This document shows, in pieces, positions 33,317 through 41,332 of a stretch of DNA of 57,206 bases. The notes below the pieces were generated by a model. That model saw only the letters and a program-made list of their open reading frames with translations, was not told the origin of the DNA and did not search any database. Location of the stretch: assembly GCA_045542735.1 (NCBI GenBank), contig JAZQLQ010000020.1, positions 1 through 57,206 of the forward strand. Reading direction: 5' to 3'. A program made the translations under genes and the position numbers. Source of the DNA: UBA2882 sp045542735. Lineage in GTDB: Bacteria; Bacillota; Clostridia; Lachnospirales; Lachnospiraceae. Every line of letters begins with the position of its first letter. The first letter of the stretch is position 1.

Positions 33317-34674
33317 TCTTCATCGCCGGATGTGTCTTCCTGACCGTCCGGTGTTTCTGTATCCGTAATCTCTGCAGAAGTAGTATCTGCATCATCTGCT
33401 TGTGCCTCGGGTTCGGGGAGAACCATGGTCACACGCATGATACGGTTTTTGTTCATAACGGTAGCAGTGATAGTGGTACCATCTTCTAAAGTGACACTTT
33501 CACCTTTTTTGGGAATGTGATCCAAATGTTCAATCATAATACCGCCGATGGAATCATAGTCTTCGGATTTGAACTTGGTATCCAATGCATCGTTGATATC
33601 GTCCAATTTCATAGAACCTGCAATATCATAGGTGCGGATATCAATTGCTTTTAACAGTTCTTCTTCTTCCTCGTCATATTCGTCGCGAATTTCTCCAACG
33701 ATTTCTTCCAATAAATCTTCCAATGTGATTAAGCCTACAGCTGCGCCGTATTCATCCAAGACAACGGCAATGTTGTTGGCGCTTTCACGCATTTCCATTA
33801 ATAAATCGTCTGTTTTCTTGGTCTCATATGTATAGTAAATATCACGCATAATATTGCGGATGTCAAAATCAGTTTTTTTGCTTACCAGGAAAAAGTCCTT
33901 TAATGTAACGCTACCAATAATGTGATCCTTGTCCTCTTCATATACCGGGATACGGGAATAAAGAGAGGTTTTAAACAGGTTTTGCAACTTGGTATAAGAT
34001 GCATCCACTTCTACGGTAGTCATTTCAATACGGGGAATCATAATGTCCTTTGCCAGTGAATCACCAAGATCGAATACGTTTAAAATCATTTCCCGTTCTT
34101 CGGATTCGATAACACCGTCTTCGTGGCTGACATCCACATAAGTCTTTAATTCACTTTCGGTCATGGGATTATATACACCATCTGCGCTGATATGCAAAAG
34201 TTTTAAAAAGAAAGCGGAAAGCTTATCAACAATAAAGATGACCGGTGTCAATATAAACATTAATCCCTTAACTAACGGACTATAGAACAGTGCAAGACTT
34301 TCAGCGTGAAGGCTGGCAGCTGTCTTTGGTACAATTTCACCAAAGAGCAATACGACGATGGTCAGGATACCGGTTGCAATACCTACATATACATTACCGA
34401 ATACATCAATGGTAAAGGTAGTAGCCAGTGATGTGGCGGAAATGTTCACAATGTTGTTACCAATCAAAATGGTACTAAGCATTTTGCCCGGCGATTCCAA
34501 AATGTCTAAAACGCGTTTGGCACCTTTATTGCCGTCGTCCGCAAGGGTTTTTAGTTTTACTTTGTTAGAACTGGTTAATGCGGTTTCTGCAGATGAAAAA
34601 AATGAGGAACACGCAATTAAAATGATTAAAACTATAAGTTGTATGGCCTCTGAGGTCTCCAAGATGTAAATCAA
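33313..34674 (-). CDS. CNNM/CBS-domain transporter (HlyC/CorC family)
   Basis: A 453-residue membrane protein. A CNNM (DUF21) region with three to four helices fills residues 1-180 and includes 'ACSSFFSSAETALTSSNKVKL'. A CBS pair spans about 205-330 ('IMIPRIEMTTVEVDA', 'VVLDEYGAAVGLITLEDL') and a CorC_HlyC domain about 345-430. The last ~25 residues are acidic and low in complexity. CNNM proteins export or regulate Mg2+, and the CBS pair senses ATP-Mg. It is often labelled haemolysin in databases, without good reason. It stands alone on its strand. Confidence 0.9.
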   Translation of the reverse strand: MIYILETSEAIQLIVLIILIACSSFFSSAETALTSSNKVKLKTLADDGNKGAKRVLDILESPGKMLSTILIGNNIVNISATSLATTFTIDVFGNVYVGIATGILTIVVLLFGEIVPKTAASLHAESLALFYSPLVKGLMFILTPVIFIVDKLSAFFLKLLHISADGVYNPMTESELKTYVDVSHEDGVIESEEREMILNVFDLGDSLAKDIMIPRIEMTTVEVDASYTKLQNLFKTSLYSRIPVYEEDKDHIIGSVTLKDFFLVSKKTDFDIRNIMRDIYYTYETKKTDDLLMEMRESANNIAVVLDEYGAAVGLITLEDLLEEIVGEIRDEYDEEEEELLKAIDIRTYDIAGSMKLDDINDALDTKFKSEDYDSIGGIMIEHLDHIPKKGESVTLEDGTTITATVMNKNRIMRVTMVLPEPEAQADDADTTSAEITDTETPDGQEDTSGDED

Positions 34675-34794
34675 CTCCTATCATATTTTTTTTACTACAA
34701 CATATGTTATAAGGAAAGATACTATAAATTGAATTTAATTGTCAAGTAAATAAGTGTTAAGAATAACTAAATCATGGTCGAAAGGGAGGCTTCT

Positions 34795-35181
34795 ATGAGA
34801 GAACAAATATTGAACCGGGAGAAGACGGATAAGAGGGCATTGTTGCTGTTGGGATTATTGGTATTTGCATACATATTGACGGCAGTTTTGTTGATGGGGC
34901 TGGCATTTTTTCTCTACAAATTCCGTCTGGGAGAAAATATTATAAATGTTGCAATTGTGGTCATCTATGTGGCAGTGACTTTTGTGACGGGATTTCTGGC
35001 AGGGAAAATTTTAAAAATAAAAAAATTCCTATGGGGGTTTTTGCTAGGATGCGGATATTTCGCCATTTTGGCAGTTGTTTCGTTGATTGTAGGGCAACAG
35101 GAAGCGGTTGTGGGCAATCATTTGTTGACTACTTTTATGCTTTGCGCAGGCGGTGGAATGCTGGGAGGCATGCTTAGCTGA
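34795..35181 (+). CDS. TIGR04086-type small membrane protein of the SCIFF locus
   Basis: A 128-residue protein with four hydrophobic helices, matching the TIGR04086 membrane family that is habitually next to the SCIFF peptide in Clostridia. Gly-rich helix starts ('GGGMLGGML' at the end, 'GFLAGKIL' in the middle) are typical. Its role is not known. ATG at 34,795 is chosen over 34,774 because AGGGAGG lies just before it. Confidence 0.8.
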   Translation: MREQILNREKTDKRALLLLGLLVFAYILTAVLLMGLAFFLYKFRLGENIINVAIVVIYVAVTFVTGFLAGKILKIKKFLWGFLLGCGYFAILAVVSLIVGQQEAVVGNHLLTTFMLCAGGGMLGGMLS

Positions 35182-35210
35182 AAAAAAGTCTTTTATTGGG
35201 AGAAAAACTG

Positions 35211-35219
35211 TGCTATAAT
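35211..35219 (+). promoter_or_regulatory. Extended -10 promoter of the SCIFF gene
   Basis: TGCTATAAT is a perfect extended -10, about 50 bases before the SCIFF ATG. No good -35 is seen at the right distance. Confidence 0.55.
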
Positions 35220-35270
35220 CTGCTTATTGAATTAAGCTATATACTGAAAGTAAATAAAGGAGGCTATGTG

Positions 35271-35414
35271 ATGAAACATATCAAAACATTAAGCACAAGA
35301 GATTTAAAGAAATCCATGAAAAAAGGTGGATGCGGCGAGTGTCAGACATCTTGTCAGTCCGCTTGCAAAACATCTTGTACAGTTGGCAATCAGAGTTGCG
35401 AACAGGTTAAATAA
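35271..35414 (+). CDS. scfA: SCIFF ranthipeptide precursor
   Basis: A 47-residue peptide with six cysteines in the C-terminal half ('GGCGECQTSC', then three more), the near-invariant SCIFF (six Cys in forty-five) precursor of Clostridia. The leader 'MKHIKTLSTRDLKKSM' is recognised by the maturase. The radical-SAM partner builds a thioether from Cys to the gamma carbon of a Thr, so products are called ranthipeptides. The physiological role is thought to include signalling but is unsettled. AAGGAGG at 35,258-35,264 serves the ATG. A hairpin separates it from the maturase gene. Confidence 0.96.
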   Translation: MKHIKTLSTRDLKKSMKKGGCGECQTSCQSACKTSCTVGNQSCEQVK

Positions 35415-35426
35415 TATGATGTTTCT

Positions 35427-35456
35427 TAAGCAGCGATTACGGTCGCTGCTTATTAT
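35427..35456 (+). terminator. Attenuator-like hairpin between SCIFF and its maturase
   Basis: AAGCAGCGA pairs with TCGCTGCTT over a six-base loop; the tail is TATTAT rather than a pure T run. Partial termination here would favour peptide over maturase mRNA. Confidence 0.6.
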
Positions 35457-35502
35457 ACGTTTATTAAGTCTATTCATTTAGACATTGTTAGGAGAGTTAA
35501 CA

Positions 35503-36909
35503 GTGGTACATGTATATCAAAACAATGGCTACTATATCGCATTAGATGTAAACAGTGGTGCGGTACATGTGGTTGATGAGGTTGTATATCATCTTATTCC
35601 GGCATTGGAAGAAGCGGTAAAGGCAAAAGAGTCCGAAGAGGCAATGTTGGCGCTTGCAGAAAAAGCTTTGCAGGAGGCGGGTATTTCCTATGAACGGTCA
35701 GCGATTACAGAAGCAATCAGTGAAATCGTAGAGTTGGCTGAAGCGGACATGCTCTATACGGAGGATATTTACGAACCTTATATTGACGAGTTTAAAAATC
35801 GCGAGACAGTTGTTAAGGCATTGTGCCTGCATATTGCCCATGACTGTAATCTGGCGTGTAAATATTGTTTTGCGGAAGAAGGCGAATATCATGGCAGAAG
35901 AGCTATGATGAGCTTTGAAGTAGGTAAGAAGGCATTGGATTTCCTGGTAGCTAATTCCGGTAACCGTGTGAATCTGGAAGTGGACTTCTTTGGCGGTGAA
36001 CCGCTGATGAACTGGCAGGTGGTAAAAGACCTGGTGGCATACGGCAGATCCTTGGAAGAGCCCAATCACAAAAAATTCCGTTTTACTTTGACTACCAACG
36101 GTGTGTTGTTAAATGATGACATCCTGGAGTTTGCCAATAAAGAAATGTCCAATATTGTCTTGAGTATTGACGGTAGAAAAGAGGTGCATGATTTCATGCG
36201 TCCTCACAGAGGCGGACAGGGAAGTTATGATGAAGTGGTTCCCAAATACATTAAGGTAGCAGAAAGCCGTAACCAGATGGATTACTATGTGAGAGGTACC
36301 TTTACCCATCACAATCTGGATTTTTCGGAGGATGTGCTTCATTTAGCCGATTTGGGCTTCAAGCAGATATCTGTGGAGCCTGTAGTGGCAGATGAAAAAG
36401 AAGAATATGCCATCAAGGAAGCAGACATTCCTGTGATTTTGGCTGAGTATGATAAATTGGCAAAAGATATCATTCAGAGAAGAAAAGAAGGAAAAGCCTT
36501 TAATTTCTTCCACTTTATGATAGACCTTGAGGGAGGTCCGTGTGTGGCAAAGAGACTTTCCGGCTGTGGCTCGGGCACTGAGTATCTGGCTGTCACACCT
36601 TGGGGTGACTTTTATCCTTGTCACCAGTTTGTGGGAATGGAGCAGTTCTTAATGGGAAATGTGGATGACGGTATTGTTAATACCGCTATTCGCGAAGAGT
36701 TTAAGACCTGTAACGTGTATGCAAAAGAGAAGTGCAAAAACTGTTTTGCAAAGTTTTATTGCAGTGGCGGCTGTGCAGCAAATTCATACAATTTCCACGG
36801 TAATATCAACGATGCTTATGACATCGGCTGTGAGTTGCAGAGAAAGCGTATTGAATGTGCGATTATGATCAAAGCAGCACTGGCCGACGGAGAGGAGAAT
36901 GAAGCATGA
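35503..36909 (+). CDS. scfB: SCIFF radical-SAM maturase
   Basis: A 468-residue radical-SAM/SPASM enzyme that installs thioether bonds in the SCIFF peptide. The N-terminal peptide-recognition region ('GYYIALDVNSGAVHVVDEVV') leads to the SAM cluster C115-C119-C122 in 'CNLACKYCFAEEGEYHG'. A C-terminal SPASM domain holds two further clusters ('GTEYLAVTPWGDFYPCHQF', 'CKNCFAKFYCSGGCAAN'). The start is the GTG at 35,503 with TTAGGAGAG upstream; the TTG at 35,485 would put the ribosome site inside the gene. Its stop overlaps the secDF start by four bases (ATGA). Confidence 0.95.
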   Translation: MVHVYQNNGYYIALDVNSGAVHVVDEVVYHLIPALEEAVKAKESEEAMLALAEKALQEAGISYERSAITEAISEIVELAEADMLYTEDIYEPYIDEFKNRETVVKALCLHIAHDCNLACKYCFAEEGEYHGRRAMMSFEVGKKALDFLVANSGNRVNLEVDFFGGEPLMNWQVVKDLVAYGRSLEEPNHKKFRFTLTTNGVLLNDDILEFANKEMSNIVLSIDGRKEVHDFMRPHRGGQGSYDEVVPKYIKVAESRNQMDYYVRGTFTHHNLDFSEDVLHLADLGFKQISVEPVVADEKEEYAIKEADIPVILAEYDKLAKDIIQRRKEGKAFNFFHFMIDLEGGPCVAKRLSGCGSGTEYLAVTPWGDFYPCHQFVGMEQFLMGNVDDGIVNTAIREEFKTCNVYAKEKCKNCFAKFYCSGGCAANSYNFHGNINDAYDIGCELQRKRIECAIMIKAALADGEENEA

Positions 36910-39167
36910 AAAAGAAAAACGCAGTCTTATTGCTGATTCTGTTTCTTGCAGGGATGATCGGACTGGGCTATGTGTCCTTAGTCGGTATCGGACCTACCAA
37001 GACCGGAGCGGCATCCAACATTAAACAGGGCTTGGATCTGGCAGGTGGTGTCAGCATTACCTATCAGGTAGTGGGCGATGAAGTTCCTTCTGATGAGGAT
37101 ATGGAAGATACCATTTACAAGTTGCAGAAACGTGTGGAAGGATATTCCACAGAGGCGCAGGTATACAAAGAGGGTGATGACCGTATCAATATCGAAATCC
37201 CCGGTGTATCTGATGCCAATGAGATTTTGCAGGAACTGGGCAGACCCGGTAGCTTGTACTTTATCGCACAGACTGATGAAGCCGGTAATCAAAATTATGG
37301 TATTGTCGGTGTGGACGAGAATGGTAAATATATTTATGCCTTAAATAAGAGCATTGACGAGCTGATGGCTGACGGTTCCATCAAATTGGACGGAACCATG
37401 GTCAAATCTGCAGATGTGATGCAGACCAGCTCCCAGAATACAACCGATAAGGTTGAATACATTGTTGACCTGATGTTTACCGATGAAGGTGCAACAGCAT
37501 TTGCAGAAGCAACTCAGAGAGCCTACACCAAGGGTGAGAGCATCGGTATCTATTATGATGGTGAATTGGTATCTGTTCCCATGGTACAATCTGTTATCAC
37601 AGGTGGACAGGCACAGATTAGCGGAATGGCTGATTTGGAGGAAGCGCGTACCTTGGCTTCTACCATCCGTATCGGTGGTTTGAAATTGGAGCTTGAGGAA
37701 ATGCGTTCCAACGTGGTTGGTGCACAGCTTGGTTCTGAAGCTATTAATACAAGCTTGAAAGCGGCTGTCATTGGATTTGCTATTGTGTGTATCTTTATGA
37801 TTGCTGTATATTTCTTGCCCGGTCTGGCATCTGCATTGGCGTTGACAATATATGTCATTTTGACCATGCTGGTATTGAATTTGTTTAACCTGACCTTAAC
37901 CTTACCCGGTATCGCAGGTATTATTTTATCCGTTGGTATGGCAGTAGATGCCAATGTCATTATCTTTGCACGTATCCGTGAAGAACTGGGTACAGGTAAA
38001 ACGGTATCATCTGCTATTAAGATTGGTTTTAACAAAGCGACATCTGCCATTGTGGATGGTAACGTAACAACCTTGATTGCTGCCATTGTGTTGGTATTAA
38101 AAGGTTCGGGTACGGTAAAAGGCTTTGCACAGACTCTGATGATCGGTATTATTTTATCCATGATTACAGCGCTGTTGGTGACCAGAGTATTGATGTACAT
38201 TTTATATAGCATCGGATTCCAGCATGAGAAATGGTATGGTATCGGTAAAGAAAAGAAACCCATCAATTTCCTCGGAAAGAAAGGTGTATTCTTTGGTGTA
38301 TCTTTAGCATTGATTATCGGTGGATTCATTATGCTTGGCGTAAACAAGACTTCTACCGGAGATATCCTCAACTATTCCATGGAGTTTAAAGGTGGTACAG
38401 CGACAACCGTTACCTTTAACGAGGATATGACTATTGAGCAGTTGGATGCAGAGGTTGTTCCTTATATTGAAGACATTACCGGTGACGGTTATGTACAATG
38501 TCAGAAAGTGGCAGGTACCACTGAGGTTATTATTAAGACACGTACACTTAGTGTCGAAGAACGTGAAAGTATGGAACAGGTTCTTGCCGGCAACTTTGGA
38601 GTGGCAGCAGGCAGTATCCAGTCTGAGACTATCAGTGCTACAGTAAGTAGCGAAATGAAAACAGATGCCATTGTGGCAGTTGTCATTGCGACAATCTGTA
38701 TGTTGATCTATATCTGGATCCGATTCAAAGACTTAAGATTTGCTACCAGTGCGGTAACGGCTTTGGTTCATGACGTATTGATTGTACTTGCATTCTATGC
38801 GGTATCCAAGACCAGTGTGGGTAATACCTTTATTGCATGTATGTTGACTATCGTAGGTTATTCCATCAATGCGACCATCGTTATCTTTGACCGTATCCGT
38901 GAGAATCTGGCAGAGATGGAAGGTGCAGACCTTAAGAATGTGGTAAATACAAGTGTTACACAGACATTATCCAGAAGTATCAATACTTCCTTTACAACCT
39001 TTATCATGGTTGCAGTACTTTATATTCTCGGTGTGACAAGTATCCGTGAATTTGCATTACCTTTGATGGTTGGTATTATTGCCGGTGCTTATTCATCTGT
39101 ATGTATCACGGGTGGTTTGTGGTATGTGATGAAGACCAAGATTAAAAGTAAAGAAATTGAAGAATAA
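36906..39167 (+). CDS. secDF: Protein translocase subunit SecDF (fused)
   Basis: A 753-residue single-chain SecD-SecF with about twelve membrane segments. It uses the proton gradient to help pull preproteins out of SecYEG. The SecD half has 'GLDLAGGVSITYQV' after helix 1, a large external domain and the conserved 'GIILSVGMAVDANVIIFARIRE' helix. The SecF half starts near residue 455 with 'MEFKGGTATTVTF' and contains 'TIVGYSINATIVIFDRIREN'. It is translationally coupled to scfB, an arrangement repeated in many Clostridia and suggestive of export of the SCIFF product. Confidence 0.96.
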   Translation: MKKKNAVLLLILFLAGMIGLGYVSLVGIGPTKTGAASNIKQGLDLAGGVSITYQVVGDEVPSDEDMEDTIYKLQKRVEGYSTEAQVYKEGDDRINIEIPGVSDANEILQELGRPGSLYFIAQTDEAGNQNYGIVGVDENGKYIYALNKSIDELMADGSIKLDGTMVKSADVMQTSSQNTTDKVEYIVDLMFTDEGATAFAEATQRAYTKGESIGIYYDGELVSVPMVQSVITGGQAQISGMADLEEARTLASTIRIGGLKLELEEMRSNVVGAQLGSEAINTSLKAAVIGFAIVCIFMIAVYFLPGLASALALTIYVILTMLVLNLFNLTLTLPGIAGIILSVGMAVDANVIIFARIREELGTGKTVSSAIKIGFNKATSAIVDGNVTTLIAAIVLVLKGSGTVKGFAQTLMIGIILSMITALLVTRVLMYILYSIGFQHEKWYGIGKEKKPINFLGKKGVFFGVSLALIIGGFIMLGVNKTSTGDILNYSMEFKGGTATTVTFNEDMTIEQLDAEVVPYIEDITGDGYVQCQKVAGTTEVIIKTRTLSVEERESMEQVLAGNFGVAAGSIQSETISATVSSEMKTDAIVAVVIATICMLIYIWIRFKDLRFATSAVTALVHDVLIVLAFYAVSKTSVGNTFIACMLTIVGYSINATIVIFDRIRENLAEMEGADLKNVVNTSVTQTLSRSINTSFTTFIMVAVLYILGVTSIREFALPLMVGIIAGAYSSVCITGGLWYVMKTKIKSKEIEE

Positions 39168-39177
39168 TGATTAGTAG

Positions 39178-39204
39178 AGGCCCCAAGGAAACTTGGGGCT
39201 TTTA
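39178..39204 (+). terminator. secDF terminator
   Basis: GCCCCAAG-GAAA-CTTGGGGC followed by TTTT: an eight-bp stem on a stable GNRA-type loop. Confidence 0.85.
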
Positions 39205-39207
39205 TGA

Positions 39208-39236
39208 TTGCTTTTCGGACAAGCAAGTGTTATACT
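39208..39236 (+). promoter_or_regulatory. Promoter of the antiporter gene
   Basis: TTGCTT, 17 bases, TATACT with an upstream TG. It starts four bases beyond the secDF terminator. Confidence 0.6.
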
Positions 39237-39271
39237 CTTCTCTGTTAAGATATCGTAAAGGATGATGAAAA

Positions 39272-40207
39272 ATGAACTTATTATTGAATGTTTTTTTATT
39301 GGTTGTTGGTTTTGTTATGCTGGTAAAAGGTGCCGATTGGTTCGTGGAAGGTGTAGCAGGTATTGCTGAGAAATTTGGGATTCCCCAGCTTGTTATCGGT
39401 CTTACCATTGTAGCAATGGGAACCAGTGCACCGGAAGCAGCAGTTAGTATTACGGCGGCCTTAAATGACAATGCAGGTATTACTATTGGTAATGTAGTGG
39501 GCAGTAATATTTTAAATATTCTGATTATTTTAGGTCTCACTGCAGTGATTACAAACGTAGCAGTGCAAAAGTCTACGATACGTTATGAAATTCCTTTTAT
39601 GTTGGTGATTACCATTGTGTTGGCAGCACAGGGAATGACAGGTGGTAATATTATTTTAGTAGAAGGCGTTATCTTGTGGGTGTTGTTTATTGCATATCTT
39701 GCATATTTGTTTGTTATGGCAAAAAAAGGAAAACAAGAAGCCGAGGGAGATAAAGAAGACAGACCGATTTGGAAGTTGCTTATTATGGGTATTGTAGGTG
39801 CGGTCTTGGTTGTGCTGGGGGCTGATTTTACTGTTGATGGAGCTACCGGTATTGCACAGACATTTGGTATGAGTGATCGTCTCATCGGCCTTACCATTGT
39901 AGCTCTCGGAACCTCATTACCGGAGTTGGTAACCAGCGTGACAGCAGCTAAGAAGGGTAAAGCTGATATTGCAATCGGAAATATTGTGGGAAGCAATATA
40001 TTTAATATTTTATTTGTAGTTGGTACAACGGCATTGATTACACCGGTTGTATTTGAAAGTAAGTTTATCATTGATACTGCAATTGCATTTATAGCAGGCA
40101 TTATTCTTTGGGTGGGTGTTGCTAAGCACAAAGAACTCCGTCGCCCCGCAGGTGTGGTTATGCTCGTATCATACGCAGCATACTTTGTATATTTATTACT
40201 GGGGTAA
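39272..40207 (+). CDS. Calcium/sodium antiporter, CaCA family (YrbG type)
   Basis: A 311-residue membrane protein with about ten helices arranged as two inverted halves. Each half carries the CaCA alpha motif: 'GTSAPEAAVSITAALNDNAG' with 'GNVVGSNILNILIILG', and 'GTSLPELVTSVTAAKKGKAD' with 'GNIVGSNIFNILFVVG'. The paired Glu residues bind the exchanged cations. The charged loop between halves (about 150-165) is short. It has its own promoter and is followed directly by the unusual terminator at 40,228. Confidence 0.92.
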   Translation: MNLLLNVFLLVVGFVMLVKGADWFVEGVAGIAEKFGIPQLVIGLTIVAMGTSAPEAAVSITAALNDNAGITIGNVVGSNILNILIILGLTAVITNVAVQKSTIRYEIPFMLVITIVLAAQGMTGGNIILVEGVILWVLFIAYLAYLFVMAKKGKQEAEGDKEDRPIWKLLIMGIVGAVLVVLGADFTVDGATGIAQTFGMSDRLIGLTIVALGTSLPELVTSVTAAKKGKADIAIGNIVGSNIFNILFVVGTTALITPVVFESKFIIDTAIAFIAGIILWVGVAKHKELRRPAGVVMLVSYAAYFVYLLLG

Positions 40208-40227
40208 AAGATGTATAAGATTAACAG

Positions 40228-40270
40228 AACTGGCCATACTACTTAAAAAAAGTAGGAGGTCAGTTTTTTT
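40228..40270 (+). terminator. Terminator with a Shine-Dalgarno in its 3' arm, abutting a start codon
   Basis: AACTGGCC (40,228-40,235) pairs with GGTCAGTT (40,258-40,265), and CTACTT pairs with AAGTAG inside it. Seven T (40,264-40,270) follow. The sequence AGGAGG (40,254-40,259) is within the 3' arm, and the ATG of the next gene is the very next base after the T run. Confidence 0.75.
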
Positions 40271-40456
40271 ATGAAACAAATTACGGAAAAAGAATTGGCA
40301 GGTCTCTCAGAACTGTTAAATGAAGAAGAATTGTTGGTTCACAAATTTCAGGTGTTGGCAAGTCAGTGCGAGGATCAGGAAATTAAAGCAAAATTCCAGG
40401 ATATCGCAAACAAACATCAGAGTCATTACAATTCTCTTTATGAACAGATTAGATAG
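40271..40456 (+). CDS. Small helical protein, spore-coat-associated by context
   Basis: A 61-residue acidic, all-helical protein ('EKELAGLSELLNEEELLVHKF') that looks like the first two helices of a ferritin-like or CotF-type bundle. Proteins of this size paired with CotF-like proteins are common in spore formers; the biochemical role is unknown. Its only ribosome site lies in the stem of a terminator hairpin, so translation needs that hairpin open. It is twelve bases from the next coat-like gene. Confidence 0.65.
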   Translation: MKQITEKELAGLSELLNEEELLVHKFQVLASQCEDQEIKAKFQDIANKHQSHYNSLYEQIR

Positions 40457-40468
40457 GAGGGCATAGCT

Positions 40469-40735
40469 ATGCAACAGACACAGTATTCGGAAAAGGATAT
40501 TTTAACAGATGCTTTAATCAGCGAAAAAAGGGCAACAGAGCAGTACAACAAATATGCAGTGGAATGTCTTCACAACAGTGTGAGAGATGCCATCATTGAC
40601 TGCTTAGAAAAGGAACATGCCATTCAGGATGAAGTGTTCCATATGATGCATGAGAGAGGTTATTATCCCACACCCATGGCAGATGATAAAAAGATCGATG
40701 ATGCCAAACAGAAATTTTCCCAGGGTGCAAAATAA
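40469..40735 (+). CDS. CotF-like spore coat protein
   Basis: An 88-residue helical protein matching the CotF spore coat family: 'DILTDALISEKRATEQYNKYA', then 'LEKEHAIQDEVFHMMHERGYYP', the shortened ferritin-like repeat used in these coat proteins. TAGGAGGG precedes the ATG. It is co-transcribed with the 61-residue gene before it. Coat assembly in the mother cell is the expected role; no sporulation sigma promoter was identified with certainty. Confidence 0.8.
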   Translation: MQQTQYSEKDILTDALISEKRATEQYNKYAVECLHNSVRDAIIDCLEKEHAIQDEVFHMMHERGYYPTPMADDKKIDDAKQKFSQGAK

Positions 40736-40756
40736 AGCATTGAATGACTGTCAAAC

Positions 40757-40796
40757 AGAGACGAGATACGCTTAGCGCATCTCGTCTCTATTTATA
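40757..40796 (+). terminator. Hairpin terminator after the coat genes
   Basis: AGAGACGAGAT pairs perfectly with ATCTCGTCTCT (11 bp) around an 11-base loop. The T tract (ATTTAT) is weak. Confidence 0.6.
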
Positions 40797-40841
40797 TGCA
40801 ACTTTTTGGATAAATAATAAGTGTTAAATATGAAAAAGGTG

Positions 40842-40905
40842 TTGACAACCGATATTGTATGATGTATTGTATTAATCAAGTAGTACAACAATACAGTGAT
40901 ACAAT
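40842..40905 (+). promoter_or_regulatory. Promoter and long dyad operator of the GntR-ABC operon
   Basis: TTGACA (40,842) and TATTGT (40,865), spaced 17. An imperfect inverted repeat of 52 bases (40,854-40,905) covers the -10 and the likely transcription start. The left arm ATTGTATGATGTATTGT mirrors ACAATACAGTGATACAAT on the right. It is a natural site for the GntR-type repressor encoded next. Confidence 0.75.
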
Positions 40906-40962
40906 GTGCTGAAGCGAACAGTAGTCACAGTAATTAATGTAATATCGGGAAGGAGAGATTGC

Positions 40963-41331
40963 ATGGCTTGGAAGCTTGATGGGGATCGGCCGATTTATAT
41001 TCAATTGGTAGAGATATTGCAAAACAAGATTATTGCAGGCGAGTATAAGCCGGGGGAAAAATTACCCAGTGTTCGGGACTTTGCAGCAGAAGCAGGTGTG
41101 AATCCAAACACAATGCAGCGTGCATTTGCAAATCTTGAACAGATGGGATTGATTGTAACGATGCGGACCAATGGAAGGACGGTTGCGGACAATCCAAATA
41201 TTATCAGTCAAAAAGAAAAAGAAGTGGCTGATATGGAGATTGAACAGTTTTTTTACAAAATGAAAGAACTGGGATATGAGAGAAAAGAAGCACTTGCTTT
41301 GGCAAGTGAGAAAGTAAACGGAGGGGAATAA
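40963..41331 (+). CDS. GntR/YtrA-subfamily repressor
   Basis: A 122-residue short GntR regulator. The winged helix is 'PIYIQLVEILQNKIIAGEYKPG' (residues 9-30 or so) with recognition helix 'GVNPNTMQRAFANLE', and a brief helical tail replaces the large effector domain, as in the YtrA group that controls ABC exporters in response to cell-envelope stress. GGAAGGAGAG precedes the ATG at 40,963. The long dyad in the promoter suggests autoregulation of the repressor and the two ABC genes that follow within two bases. Confidence 0.9.
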   Translation: MAWKLDGDRPIYIQLVEILQNKIIAGEYKPGEKLPSVRDFAAEAGVNPNTMQRAFANLEQMGLIVTMRTNGRTVADNPNIISQKEKEVADMEIEQFFYKMKELGYERKEALALASEKVNGGE

Positions 41332-41332
41332 T

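Noticed and set aside
35196..35270. N-terminal extension of the SCIFF peptide
   Set aside because: The extended frame crosses the promoter -10, and the SCIFF leader normally begins at MKHIK with the AAGGAGG site just before.
37553..38371. A 272-codon minus-strand open frame opposite secDF
   Set aside because: It is an antisense shadow of a certain gene, with no start signal or family match.
40906..40962. Upstream start for the GntR-type repressor
   Set aside because: It would begin inside the operator region and add residues unrelated to the family; a good ribosome site precedes 40,963.
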